Shown here piece after piece: positions 55,237 through 63,970 of a stretch of 64,000 nucleotides of DNA. The stretch is from Staphylococcus pseudoxylosus (GTDB lineage Bacteria; Bacillota; Bacilli; Staphylococcales; Staphylococcaceae). The first letter of the stretch is position 1. Every line of letters starts with the position of its first letter. The stretch lies in NCBI RefSeq assembly GCF_003697915.1, contig NZ_RCVN01000014.1:1-64000 (forward strand), read 5' to 3'. Under the pieces are notes generated by a model that worked only from the letters and a program-made list of their open reading frames with translations, made no database searches and was not told the origin of the DNA. Made by a program: the position numbers and the translations under genes.

Positions 55237-55307
55237 GTCTATTACATATCCACTATATTATGAATAGCTACTTATTTATAAACTAAATTAATTAACTTGA
55301 TACATTA

Positions 55308-55365
55308 TTAAAAAAGCACACCGTACCATAGCGTTACGTTGAGTAACTTTGATACGATATGCCTT
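55308..55365 (-). terminator. sdcS terminator
   Basis: On the minus strand AAGGCATATCGTATC pairs imperfectly with GGTACGGTGTGCTT around a GTTAC/GTAAC inner stem; six T follow. Confidence 0.8.
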
Positions 55366-55392
55366 CTAAATAATATAAGGTTTCTTATTTTA

Positions 55393-56952
55393 TCATTTCA
55401 ATGGTAATGGTTTTGTAACATCAATACCTAACACTGGTGGTACTAAGAAATACACAACTAAGACAATCACAACTATACTTAATAAATTGACCCAAAAACC
55501 TACAGAGGCCATCTTCTTGATACTTATTCTACCCGTACCAAATACAATAGCATTTGGTGGCGTTCCAACTGGTAACATATATGCACAATTGGCAGCCATA
55601 GCTGCTGGCACCATAAGTAATAGCGGATGCACATTTACTGCAACAGAAAGTGTTGCCAAAATAGGTAAAATCATTGTAGCTGTTGCTGTATTTGATGTAA
55701 TTTCAGTTAAGAATAAAACAAATATTGTGATTACAAGAACAATAATCAATGGACTTACACCCTCGATTAATTTCAATTGTTCACCAAGCCAATTTGCCAA
55801 TCCACTTTCTGAAATACCTTTTGCTAAAGCTAAACCACCACCAAACAGTATTAAAACACCCCAAGGCAATTCTTTAGCAACTTCCCAATCTATAATCCTC
55901 TTATGTTTTTCTTTGTTTTTAGCAGGAATAAGAAATAACAAAACAGATATAAACATTGCAATTGTGCCATCAGCAACTTCTGAAGTAACTGACCAATTTT
56001 TTAATAAAAATTCTCTGCTAATCCACAAGAAACTGGCAAGTAAGAATATAACTGAAACGATTTTTTCTTCATATTTCATTTTACCTAATTCATTTAATTT
56101 TTCTTTAATCAATTTTTGTCCGCCAGGTAATGCTTTCATATCATGCTTGAATGCAACATAACGAATATATATCCAAACTAAGAAGAGTAATACAATGACT
56201 GTGGGCACACCAATAATCATCCATTTAGCAAAACTAATTTCTTCCCCAAATGCTGATTGATATTGCCCTTTTAAAATTATCAAAGGGGGTGTCCCAATCA
56301 GTGTACCAAGTCCTCCAATTGTTCCTGCGTAACCAATCGCAAGCACAAGAGATTGTTCAAATTTAGATATACTTTCTGGTTTAGTATTTTGACTTTTTAA
56401 TTCATTTGCTTCTTTTATAATCGCAAGACCAATAGGTATCATTATCATCACGGCTGCGGTATTAGAAACAAACATTGATAAAAATCCAGTAGCAATCATA
56501 AAGCCTAATAAAATCTTCCCAGTGCTTGTACCAAGTGTATTAATAATAGATAAAGCAACACGAGTATGTAAATTCCATCTTTCCATCGCTATAGCTAAAA
56601 TAAAACCACCTAAGAATAAGAAAATAATATCATTACCATATTGAGCTGAAACTTCTTCTGGATTCAATACATGGCCTACTGGTAATAAAATCAACGGCAA
56701 CAAGCTAGTCGCAGCAATAGGTATTGCTTCAGTAATCCACCAAGTCGCTATCCAAAGTGTGATTGCTAAAACATAAATACCCTTACCCGATAAATCATCC
56801 GGATGAAATAATAATAACGTTAATGCAAATAATAACGGTCCCAATATTAAACCTGTTAATTGACCGGCATTATATGACTTCTTTTCCTTTTTATTTGAAA
56901 AAAATGTCAAATAATGTGATCGTCTCATATCCCCTTTATTTAAATCGTTCAT
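55393..56952 (-). CDS. sdcS: Sodium/dicarboxylate symporter SdcS (DASS/SLC13 family)
   Basis: Imports succinate, malate and fumarate with sodium. The 519-residue protein has the paired SNT signatures of the family, VSNTAAVMIMIPIGLA and TSNTATATMILPILA, and the second-repeat motif PVGTPPNAIVFGTG. It has about 11-13 membrane segments and a soluble N-terminal tail (1-30). It is close to S. aureus SdcS in length. It is followed by its own terminator and is a single gene. Confidence 0.93.
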   Translation of the reverse strand: MNDLNKGDMRRSHYLTFFSNKKEKKSYNAGQLTGLILGPLLFALTLLLFHPDDLSGKGIYVLAITLWIATWWITEAIPIAATSLLPLILLPVGHVLNPEEVSAQYGNDIIFLFLGGFILAIAMERWNLHTRVALSIINTLGTSTGKILLGFMIATGFLSMFVSNTAAVMIMIPIGLAIIKEANELKSQNTKPESISKFEQSLVLAIGYAGTIGGLGTLIGTPPLIILKGQYQSAFGEEISFAKWMIIGVPTVIVLLFLVWIYIRYVAFKHDMKALPGGQKLIKEKLNELGKMKYEEKIVSVIFLLASFLWISREFLLKNWSVTSEVADGTIAMFISVLLFLIPAKNKEKHKRIIDWEVAKELPWGVLILFGGGLALAKGISESGLANWLGEQLKLIEGVSPLIIVLVITIFVLFLTEITSNTATATMILPILATLSVAVNVHPLLLMVPAAMAANCAYMLPVGTPPNAIVFGTGRISIKKMASVGFWVNLLSIVVIVLVVYFLVPPVLGIDVTKPLPLK

Positions 56953-57088
56953 AATGTCTTCCCCCTTTTAATTATTATCTGAATATTCATAATAATTTAT
57001 TAGAGTATAACATAATATATTTTAAATAGGGTCAGTATTTTTAATCGCTTATATAAAGAATATTTATGATTTTATTTCAAAAATATAA

Positions 57089-58177
57089 TCATTCTACACG
57101 AACTTTTTTTATTTTAATATCACTCTCTTTATTATTAAATAGTATTAATCTCTCTATATCTTGTAAATGCATATTTTGTGATGAATGATCAAAACTATTA
57201 TCAGCTATAAGTACAGCTTGATGTTTAACTTCATTATAACTTTGAATGCGTATTGATTCGTTACTCATTTCACCAATAAAACTATTTTGATAAATATTTA
57301 AATTACTGCCAGCTTGTGTCCCACGCTCTTTACCTTTTAAGTCTTTCGCATTTTTACCGTCTTTAACTGCTAAAAACCTTATCCCACCAGCACAATTTTT
57401 AAATATATTATGATGAATATAAGTATTTTTTGATTTCAATGGGGTAAGTGCGTATTGATTCAATCCATCAAATATATTATAGCGGATATGAATATTTTGA
57501 TAATACTGATCATAACGACTGGCATGTGAGCCTATTGCACGATTCCAACTCTGCATTGTGGGTGTATCTGAATTACCATAATAGCAATGCTCTATAATTA
57601 CATTTTTAGTAATTGTTCCATCGGTAGCACCAAATTTAGGAAAAGCACCCGGAACCTGTATATCTATCTGAACCGCTTCAGAGAAAAAACGCGTTCCATC
57701 TGGATCTCTAAATCCTAAAAACTTACAATTATTGATATACAATCCATTGATACCACACGCATCTAAACAATGCCCGCCTACAACATCTTTAAAAGTTACA
57801 TTTTGTATCTGAATATCTTCTGCGTGTCCCATGCACATTGTTGTATTATTGTATGGATATTTGAAACCATTCATATCAAATGTGCCACCAGATATGTGGA
57901 TATGACTATTGCCTTTATACCCATAATACAATTTGAATCTGCGTCCATTTTTCAACAATGTATCTTTTCCACATCTTTTAAGCACTGCCGCTTCGTCTAG
58001 TAACAACGTTGTTGAATCATATATAACGAGTGGTTTACGTATATGATACTCACCTTCTGGTACATATATCGTCGTTGGTTTATGCTTCTTAGCATAATTT
58101 AGCGCTTTTTGTATCGCTCTTGTATCTGCGTATTTACTTTTTCCTTTTAAACCAAATTGTTTTGCATTAATTATCAT
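57089..58177 (-). CDS. Right-handed parallel beta-helix protein (pectate-lyase-like fold)
   Basis: The 362-residue protein starts with a Pectate_lyase_3-like segment ([20 protein letters not shown], then [15 protein letters not shown]), followed by many short beta-helix turns such as [14 protein letters not shown] and [14 protein letters not shown]. There is no signal peptide, membrane anchor or sorting signal, so it appears cytoplasmic, or is exported by an unknown route. The fold is used by glycoside hydrolases, lyases and phage tail spikes; no catalytic set can be assigned. AAAGGA precedes the ATG. I do not recall an orthologue at this site in S. aureus. Confidence 0.7.
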   Translation of the reverse strand: MIINAKQFGLKGKSKYADTRAIQKALNYAKKHKPTTIYVPEGEYHIRKPLVIYDSTTLLLDEAAVLKRCGKDTLLKNGRRFKLYYGYKGNSHIHISGGTFDMNGFKYPYNNTTMCMGHAEDIQIQNVTFKDVVGGHCLDACGINGLYINNCKFLGFRDPDGTRFFSEAVQIDIQVPGAFPKFGATDGTITKNVIIEHCYYGNSDTPTMQSWNRAIGSHASRYDQYYQNIHIRYNIFDGLNQYALTPLKSKNTYIHHNIFKNCAGGIRFLAVKDGKNAKDLKGKERGTQAGSNLNIYQNSFIGEMSNESIRIQSYNEVKHQAVLIADNSFDHSSQNMHLQDIERLILFNNKESDIKIKKVRVE

Positions 58178-58249
58178 ATGCTAATTCCTTTCTGAGCTAT
58201 TACTTTATAATATACAAAAATGATATCTTTCAAACGCATTTACACTCCC

Positions 58250-58278
58250 TTTATTGATTGAGCGACTTAGTATATAAT
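58250..58278 (+). promoter_or_regulatory. pncA promoter
   Basis: TTTATT at 58250-58255 and TATAAT at 58273-58278 have a 17-nt spacer, 37 nt upstream of the start codon. Confidence 0.6.
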
Positions 58279-58314
58279 TACTTTTATATTGTTTATTGGG
58301 AGTGTTTTTATCTT

Positions 58315-58866
58315 ATGAAGAAAAGCGCATTAATCGTTGTTGACTACTCGAATGACTTTGTAGCTGACAACGGAAAATTAACTTGCGGCCTACCAGGTCA
58401 GCAGATTGAAAACTATATTGTTGAACGAATTGAAGTGTACAACAAAAAACAACACGATATCTTTTTCATGATGGATTTACATTATGAAGAAAATAAATAT
58501 CACCCAGAAAGTAATTTATTCCCTCCACATAATATTATTGGTACTGTTGGTAGAGAACTCTATGGCAAAGTGAATGATATCTATCAAAATATTTTGTTTA
58601 ATGATCACATACATTACCTAGATAAAACACGTTACGATGCTTTCTGTGGGACCTCTTTAGATTTAATGCTAAGAGAGCGAAATATTACACACTTGGAATT
58701 TGTCGGAGTATGTACAGATATTTGCGTGCTTCATTCAGCAATTAGTGCTTATAATCTAGGGTACGCAATAACTATTTCACATCGTGGGGTTGCTTCCTTT
58801 AATCCTTCGGGTCATGCATGGGCTTTAGATCATTTTAAAAATTCACTAGGTGCTGTAGTAGAATAA
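58315..58866 (+). CDS. pncA: Nicotinamidase, isochorismatase family
   Basis: Hydrolyses nicotinamide to nicotinate, feeding PncB. The 183-residue protein has the triad Asp10 (LIVVDYSNDF), Lys104 (YLDKTRYDAF) and Cys137 (GVCTDICVLH), and the metal site around Asp54 and His56 in FMMDLHYEENKYHPE. The frame is open from 58258, but the ATG at 58315 follows GGGAG and matches the S. aureus protein. A general isochorismatase-like amidase remains possible. It is 55 nt before ppaC but has its own promoter. Confidence 0.86.
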   Translation: MKKSALIVVDYSNDFVADNGKLTCGLPGQQIENYIVERIEVYNKKQHDIFFMMDLHYEENKYHPESNLFPPHNIIGTVGRELYGKVNDIYQNILFNDHIHYLDKTRYDAFCGTSLDLMLRERNITHLEFVGVCTDICVLHSAISAYNLGYAITISHRGVASFNPSGHAWALDHFKNSLGAVVE

Positions 58867-58921
58867 CTATGCAAAATCGTGCTAGAATAATAGTAACTAT
58901 ATAAATAAGGAGAATTTAGAT

Positions 58922-59848
58922 ATGGCAAAAACTTATATTTTCGGACATAAAAATCCAGACACAGACGCAATTTCATCTGCTATTATCATGGCAGATTTCG
59001 AACAACAAACAGGTAACACTGAAGCTACAGCATACCGTTTAGGCGAAGTAGGACCTGAAACACAATATGCTTTAGATCATTTTAATGTAACTGCACCAGC
59101 GTTACTTAATGATGATTTATCCGATCAAAAAGTAATATTAGTAGACCATAATGAATTCCAACAAAGTGCTGATTCAATTAATGATGCTACAATTCAACAT
59201 GTGGTCGATCACCACAGAATTTCTAACTTTGAAACGGCAGCACCACTATACTACCGTTCTGAACCAGTCGGTTGTACAGCTACAATTTTATACAAAATGT
59301 ATCAAGAACGCGGTTTTGAAATCAAACCAGAAATTGCTGGATTAATGGTATCAGCAATTATCTCAGATAGTCTATTGTTCAAATCACCTACTTGTACAGA
59401 AGAAGATGTAAAAGCAGCTGAAGCATTAAAATCAATTGCTGGTGTTGACCTAGAAACTTATGGTTTAGAAATGTTAAAAGCTGGCGCTTCTACTAAAGAA
59501 AAATCAGCAACAGACATTTTAACTATGGACGCAAAGTCATTCAACATGGGTGACTATGTAACTCGTATCGCACAAGTTAATACTGTTGATATTGATGAAG
59601 TGTTTGCACGTCAAGAAGAATTGGAAAAAGAAATGTTAGAAGTAAGTGCTAATGAAAAATATGATTTATTTGTCTTAGTTGTTACAGACATTATTAATAG
59701 CGACTCTAAAATCTTAGTCGTTGGTGCTGAAAAAGATAAAGTTGGCATTGCTTTCGATGTAGAGCTTGATAACAATACTGCGTTCTTACCTGGTGTTGTA
59801 TCACGTAAAAAACAAGTAGTTCCACAAATCACAGACGCTTTAAACTAG
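58922..59848 (+). CDS. ppaC: Manganese-dependent inorganic pyrophosphatase
   Basis: Family II pyrophosphatase. The 308-residue protein has the metal ligands H9, D13 and D15 in FGHKNPDTDAISSA, the DHH motif VVDHHRISN and the C-terminal DHHA2 domain with SRKKQVVPQI. AAGGAG precedes the ATG. An extended -10 (TGCTAGAAT at 58880-58888) suggests a promoter between pncA and ppaC. Confidence 0.96.
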   Translation: MAKTYIFGHKNPDTDAISSAIIMADFEQQTGNTEATAYRLGEVGPETQYALDHFNVTAPALLNDDLSDQKVILVDHNEFQQSADSINDATIQHVVDHHRISNFETAAPLYYRSEPVGCTATILYKMYQERGFEIKPEIAGLMVSAIISDSLLFKSPTCTEEDVKAAEALKSIAGVDLETYGLEMLKAGASTKEKSATDILTMDAKSFNMGDYVTRIAQVNTVDIDEVFARQEELEKEMLEVSANEKYDLFVLVVTDIINSDSKILVVGAEKDKVGIAFDVELDNNTAFLPGVVSRKKQVVPQITDALN

Positions 59849-59918
59849 TCAAACGCCTTTAAGTTAGTACAGTTTTAAGGTGATTTTAATTAAATATCTA
59901 GATTTAAAAATTCATTAT

Positions 59919-59951
59919 ACTGGAGCATAGTTCATATGTTCCAGTTTTTTA
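59919..59951 (+). terminator. ppaC terminator
   Basis: ACTGGAGCATA pairs with TATGTTCCAGT (one mismatch) and is followed by six T. Confidence 0.88.
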
Positions 59952-59997
59952 TCACTTATACTTACGAATTGCATCTATCATACTAGGAGGAATATAT

Positions 59998-61377
59998 TTG
60001 AATTCAATAGAGCAAACTTTCCACAATAGTACTCAATATTTTAAAACACACGTGACTAAAGATTTAAAATTCAGAAGAAAACAACTTAAACTTTTAGGTA
60101 AAAGTATCAAAAACCATGAAGAGGCCTTATTAGAGGCTTTTCAAAAAGATTTAGGTAAGAATAAAGTTGAAGCTTATGCTACAGAAATTGGTTTCACTTT
60201 AAAGAATATTAAAAACGCGCGTAAAGAACTTAAAAATTGGGCTAAAAGAAAACAAGTCAATACACCAATTTATATGTTTCCAACTAAAAGCTATATCATA
60301 AAAGAGCCTTATGGCACAGTTTTAATAATTGGACCTTTTAATTATCCCTTCCAATTATTAATTGAACCACTTATTGGCGCTATAGCAGCTGGAAATACTG
60401 CCATACTCAAACCTTCTGAATTCACGCCAAACGTCTCAGAAGTTATTAAACATATAATCGAGGATGTATTCGATCCTGAATATATTAGTATTTGTGAAGG
60501 TGATGCTGAAACTACACAATCATTAATCCAATTACCATTTGACTATATCTTTTTCACAGGTAGCGAACAAGTTGGTAAAATTGTGTATCAAGCAGCAAGT
60601 AAAAATTTAACTCCTGTAACGTTAGAACTTGGTGGTAAATCTCCAGTAATTGTTGATGAAACAGCAAATATTAAAGTCGCAAGTGAACGTATCAGTTTTG
60701 GAAAATTTACAAATGCTGGACAAACTTGTGTTGCTCCTGACTATATACTTGTGAATCGTAAAGTGAAGGATGAATTAATCGCAGCGCTAAAAAAAACCAT
60801 TACCGAATTTTACGGTAACAACGTTCAAGAAAGTCCTGATTTTGGACGTATTGTAAACCATAAACACTTTAGTCGTTTAGATAATTTATTAAAGGTACAT
60901 CATGCTGAGATTGCCTTTGGTGGTAAATCAAATGAAGATGAAAGGTACATTGCGCCTACACTATTAGATGGCATTACTTTTAATGCTAAAATAATGGAAG
61001 ACGAAATTTTCGGACCTATTTTACCAATCATTACGTATGATGATTTTGATGAAGCTATTGATTTGATACGTTCCAAACCTAAACCTCTAAGCTTATATTT
61101 GTTTAGCGAAGATGAAAATGCGACAGAACGTGTATTAAATGAAATATCATTTGGTGGTGGCGCAATTAACGATACCTTGATGCAATTGGCAAATTCAAAC
61201 TTACCATTTGGTGGTGTTGGCGCATCTGGTATTGGTCAATACCATGGTAAATACAGTTTCGATACATTTAGCCATGACAAATCATATATTTTTAAATCCA
61301 CTCGACTTGAATCAAGTTTATTGTTTCCACCATACAAAGGGAAATTTAAATATATTAAGACCTTCTTTAATAAGTAA
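59998..61377 (+). CDS. Aldehyde dehydrogenase, class 3-like
   Basis: Oxidises aldehydes with NAD(P). The 459-residue length, without an N-terminal extension, fits the ALDH3 group. The catalytic Cys is in FGKFTNAGQTCVAPDYI and the general-base Glu in TLELGGKSPVIVDE; IIGPFNYPFQL and FFTGSEQVGKIVY are cofactor motifs. The start is a TTG at 59998 with GGAGG spaced 8 nt. The substrate is unknown. A homologue lies next to ppaC in S. aureus. Confidence 0.93.
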   Translation: MNSIEQTFHNSTQYFKTHVTKDLKFRRKQLKLLGKSIKNHEEALLEAFQKDLGKNKVEAYATEIGFTLKNIKNARKELKNWAKRKQVNTPIYMFPTKSYIIKEPYGTVLIIGPFNYPFQLLIEPLIGAIAAGNTAILKPSEFTPNVSEVIKHIIEDVFDPEYISICEGDAETTQSLIQLPFDYIFFTGSEQVGKIVYQAASKNLTPVTLELGGKSPVIVDETANIKVASERISFGKFTNAGQTCVAPDYILVNRKVKDELIAALKKTITEFYGNNVQESPDFGRIVNHKHFSRLDNLLKVHHAEIAFGGKSNEDERYIAPTLLDGITFNAKIMEDEIFGPILPIITYDDFDEAIDLIRSKPKPLSLYLFSEDENATERVLNEISFGGGAINDTLMQLANSNLPFGGVGASGIGQYHGKYSFDTFSHDKSYIFKSTRLESSLLFPPYKGKFKYIKTFFNK

Positions 61378-61403
61378 CTCTGTTTATGAAAGTTCTATAG
61401 CAT

Positions 61404-61447
61404 AAAAATGCGCCTTCCCATTACATTTGGGAAAGGCGCATTTTTTT
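61404..61447. terminator. Bidirectional terminator
   Basis: AAAAATGCGCC-TTCCCA pairs with TGGGAA-GGCGCATTTTT, between the convergent aldehyde dehydrogenase and lactonase genes. Confidence 0.92.
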
Positions 61448-61489
61448 GTTATTAAGTTAGTAATTGGGTTATTTTATAAACTTCTAAGT

Positions 61490-62530
61490 TTATATTTCTT
61501 GTAAAAACTGTACACAAACACCTTCAGGCGCAGTGTGTTTATCGTCTACTTTTTCCAGTTCACCTGTTACTTTATCACGTCTAAATACAGTAAGCGCATA
61601 ATCACCTTCTTGATGTGCACACACTAAGTAATCATCTGAATCAGTAATGTTAAAATCACGTGGAAACTCGCCGCCACTTGATACAATATCCACTAATGAA
61701 ATCATGTCGCCTTCATCAGCTACTTTGAAAATAGCAATACTATCGTGCCCTCGATTACTAATGTATAAGAATTTTTGATCTTTTGATAGCCTCACTGCTG
61801 CTAATTTTGTATCGCCTTCAAAATTTTCTGGAATCGTTAAATGACGTTCTATTTCTGTAAATTTACCATCTTCATATTTTACTGTACTTACAATATTTGA
61901 TATTTCATGAACTACATAGGCATATTTACCATTTTCATGGAAAGTAATATGTCTAGGCCCATCACCTGGTTCAAAATCAAACACAGCATATTCACTGTAT
62001 CCTTCATTACCAAACTCATATGTCACTAATTTGTCTGTACCTAAGTCCATCGCCACTACATATTTTTTATCCGGCGTGATATCCATAAAATGAATATGTG
62101 CATGATCTTGTCGCTCTGATGGACCAGTTGGAAAATCATGAGCTAATTCCTGTATAAGTCGAATAATTTCTCCTGTATGTGGATTTGCTTCATATATACG
62201 TGCTAATCCTGCACCATAAACAGTTTCAAAAATATATTTACCATCTGGTGATACCGCAACATAACAGCCAGTACCAGCTGTTGACGCTAAACATTTATTA
62301 ATGAGACTTAACTTACCATCTTCCTCTATTTTAAGACTAGCGATACCACAATTGTCGCCTTCTCTATTTATTGCATATAAAAATGAATGATGTTGATTTA
62401 AATAAGTTGAGGCTTCTAGTTCATACCCAGTTTCAACTTCAATTATTTTCCCTGTTTGTTCATCAAGTTGGAAACGGTAGACCCCTTTACCTTCTTTTTT
62501 TGTATAAGTACCGACATAACCTATCGTCAT
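61490..62530 (-). CDS. Lactonase of the 6-phosphogluconolactonase YbhE/Pgl type
   Basis: The 346-residue protein is a seven-bladed beta-propeller of the Lactonase family (PF10282). Repeated blade motifs include [46 protein letters not shown] and [17 protein letters not shown]. It probably hydrolyses 6-phosphogluconolactone in the pentose phosphate pathway; other lactones are possible. TGGAGGGG precedes the ATG. It is divergent from the truncated yolD-like gene. Confidence 0.88.
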   Translation of the reverse strand: MTIGYVGTYTKKEGKGVYRFQLDEQTGKIIEVETGYELEASTYLNQHHSFLYAINREGDNCGIASLKIEEDGKLSLINKCLASTAGTGCYVAVSPDGKYIFETVYGAGLARIYEANPHTGEIIRLIQELAHDFPTGPSERQDHAHIHFMDITPDKKYVVAMDLGTDKLVTYEFGNEGYSEYAVFDFEPGDGPRHITFHENGKYAYVVHEISNIVSTVKYEDGKFTEIERHLTIPENFEGDTKLAAVRLSKDQKFLYISNRGHDSIAIFKVADEGDMISLVDIVSSGGEFPRDFNITDSDDYLVCAHQEGDYALTVFRRDKVTGELEKVDDKHTAPEGVCVQFLQEI

Positions 62531-62606
62531 TATGAAAACCCCTCCATATTATGATAGTTTCATTTTAATAGAGATTTATTACAAATACAATATAATGAAT
62601 TATCAC

Positions 62607-62635
62607 TTCACTAAATCGAACTTAAGTTCTATAAT
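62607..62635 (+). promoter_or_regulatory. Promoter of the yolD-like fragment
   Basis: TTCACT at 62607-62612 and a perfect TATAAT at 62630-62635 have a 17-nt spacer. The SOS box lies between and touches the -10. Confidence 0.6.
62617..62630. promoter_or_regulatory. LexA (SOS) box
   Basis: CGAACTTAAGTTCT matches the Gram-positive LexA pattern CGAAC-N4-GTTCG in all but the last base. Its position between -35 and -10 fits repression of a yolD-type gene, which is SOS-controlled in relatives. Confidence 0.7.
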
Positions 62636-62652
62636 GATATTGAGGTGGTAAA

Positions 62653-62784
62653 ATGATTCCGAAAGAATTTAAGAATGAAACTGATTATTTAAATATCCCT
62701 AGAGAATATTTAAATCCAAATATACCCAAAGGTCGTGGCATGGTTAAATGGCAACCTTTTATTATATGTACTAAATTAATATAA
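62653..62784 (+). pseudogene. Truncated YolD-like gene
   Basis: The 43-residue frame follows a GAGGTGG ribosome binding site. Its first 36 residues are YolD-like: NETDYLNIPREYLNPNIP then KGRGMVKWQPF. Homology stops at about 62760, where full-length YolD proteins (about 110-130 residues) would continue with a segment like TMPEQ. Here ATT ATA TGT and a quick stop follow. YolD genes normally precede a Y-family polymerase gene (uvrX/umuC-like), and none follows here. The 3' part was probably lost when the neighbouring metal-resistance segment was joined. Confidence 0.75.
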
Positions 62785-62834
62785 ATATAATATTAACAAT
62801 AAATCTAACATAATAAACATATATTATATGTCAA

Positions 62835-62868
62835 ATTTAAAAAGACACCGATTAAAAAACGGTATCTT
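62835..62868 (-). terminator. Terminator of the arsP-like operon
   Basis: On the minus strand AAGATACCG pairs with CGGTGTCTT through one G-U pair and is followed by TTTTT. Confidence 0.8.
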
Positions 62869-62875
62869 TTCTAGC

Positions 62876-63004
62876 TTAGCAACATTTATTATTTTCTTTT
62901 TTCTCATCCTTCTCTTCTTTAACATCTTTACTTTCTTCAATTTCTACAGAGCAACATTCTTGGTCTTTGGGTTTTAATTTATTCAACACATCTTTGATTC
63001 CCAT
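62876..63004 (-). CDS. Small CC-motif putative metal-binding protein
   Basis: A 42-residue protein, too short for most gene callers: MGIKDVLNKLKPK, then QECCSVEIEE, a Lys/Glu-rich middle and a C-terminal KCC. Two cysteine pairs suggest binding of thiophilic metal or metalloid, like the LDCC-motif proteins found next to such permeases. AAGGAGGTGAATTAA is a very strong ribosome binding site. It starts 13 nt after the permease stop and ends just before a terminator, so it is the last gene of the operon. Confidence 0.75.
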   Translation of the reverse strand: MGIKDVLNKLKPKDQECCSVEIEESKDVKEEKDEKKENNKCC

Positions 63005-63017
63005 TTAATTCACCTCC

Positions 63018-63903
63018 TTAAATAATTAAATTAACAATTAAGCCAGTAGCAATAGCTACAACTAAAATTGCGATAATAAATGATATTACAAATTTTTTCT
63101 TGAATAGCTTAGATAGCAATACAACTTCTGGAATACTTGCACCAGCGCCACCAATGATCTACGCAACAACTGTTCCTAAAGACATTCCTTTTGATACTAA
63201 CGCTTCAGCTATAGGTAACATTGTTTCGGATCTAATATACATAGGAATTCCTATAATAGAAGCAATGAATACGGATAAAATACCATCTCCACTTGCATAT
63301 TTAGTAATAAATGTTTCGGGTACGAACCCATATATAAAGGCACCAATAAACACACCAATAAATAAATAAGGAAGCATTGGATATAAAAACGCCCATGCGT
63401 CATTTAATGCTTGTTTAAAACGAGATCCTGTTTTATTCGCAAAAAATCCGTCTCCTTTAACATTAACTCCTTTATAACTGTTAGCTAAATTCATTTTTGA
63501 AAATACTAAACCTGTTAAAATACTAAAAACTGCTAGTACTAAAAAATAAACAATAGCAACTTTCCAGCCTAATAAAGCCCATAACATAAACAGCATTAAT
63601 GGATTCATTAATGGTGAAGCAATCAAGAAACTCATTGCTGGACCAAAAGGTACTTTAGAATTTAATAGACCTAGCGAGTATTGGGATTGTAGAACAAGAA
63701 CAAAACGGTGTAATAGCACCAAATATCATCCCCAATATGTAATTAATTGCTTGATTTGGTTTGCTCAAAAGACTTTTGATTTTTTCTTCTGAAACAATTT
63801 GTTGAATTAGGCTTACAATAAAGCTCACGATTATGAATAGTACTAATAATTCAAAAAACAACATTAAAAATGTTTTTATGAATTCTATAATTGAATCTAA
63901 CAT
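63018..63903 (-). pseudogene. ArsP-like (DUF318) permease, broken by a frameshift and an internal stop
   Basis: Restored, the gene encodes about 294 residues with 8 or more membrane segments and the family motif TPFCSCSTIPIL. The first 82-codon frame ends early because of one extra base (T on the plus strand at 63672: GCT-A-GGT on the minus strand); the family reading continues as GLLNSKVPFGPAMSFLIASP. A second lesion is an in-frame TAG at 63159-63161, where VVA-stop-IIGGAGASIPEV would read through. ArsP proteins export organoarsenicals; the ArsR-type operators upstream agree. GGAGGGG precedes the ATG at 63903. Sequencing error is possible for each lesion. Confidence 0.78.
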
Positions 63904-63926
63904 CAGTATAACCCCTCCGAATTTAT

Positions 63927-63970
63927 TTAATCAACTTTTTTTGATGTATTAATCAAAAAAAGTTGATTAA
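63927..63970. promoter_or_regulatory. Double ArsR-type operator in a perfect 19-bp inverted repeat
   Basis: Two perfectly complementary 19-nt arms (63927-63945 and 63952-63970) surround GTATTA. Each arm is itself an ArsR-type box ATCAA-N6-TTGAT (63930-63945 and 63952-63967). A TATAAT-like -10 on the minus strand lies just upstream (about 63972-63977), so binding would block transcription of the permease. Confidence 0.75.

Larger units (their letters stand above)
55083..55392. other. Intergenic region with two terminators
   Basis: A 310-nt gap between convergent pheA and sdcS. It holds the pheA terminator, the sdcS terminator and a perfect palindrome ATGATAATTATCAT (55183-55196). I see no coding sequence. 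Confidence 0.7.

Noticed and set aside
55487..56161. A 224-codon open frame on the plus strand inside sdcS
   Set aside because: It is fully antisense to a clear transporter gene, has no ribosome binding site, and its hydrophobic composition mirrors the membrane protein on the other strand.
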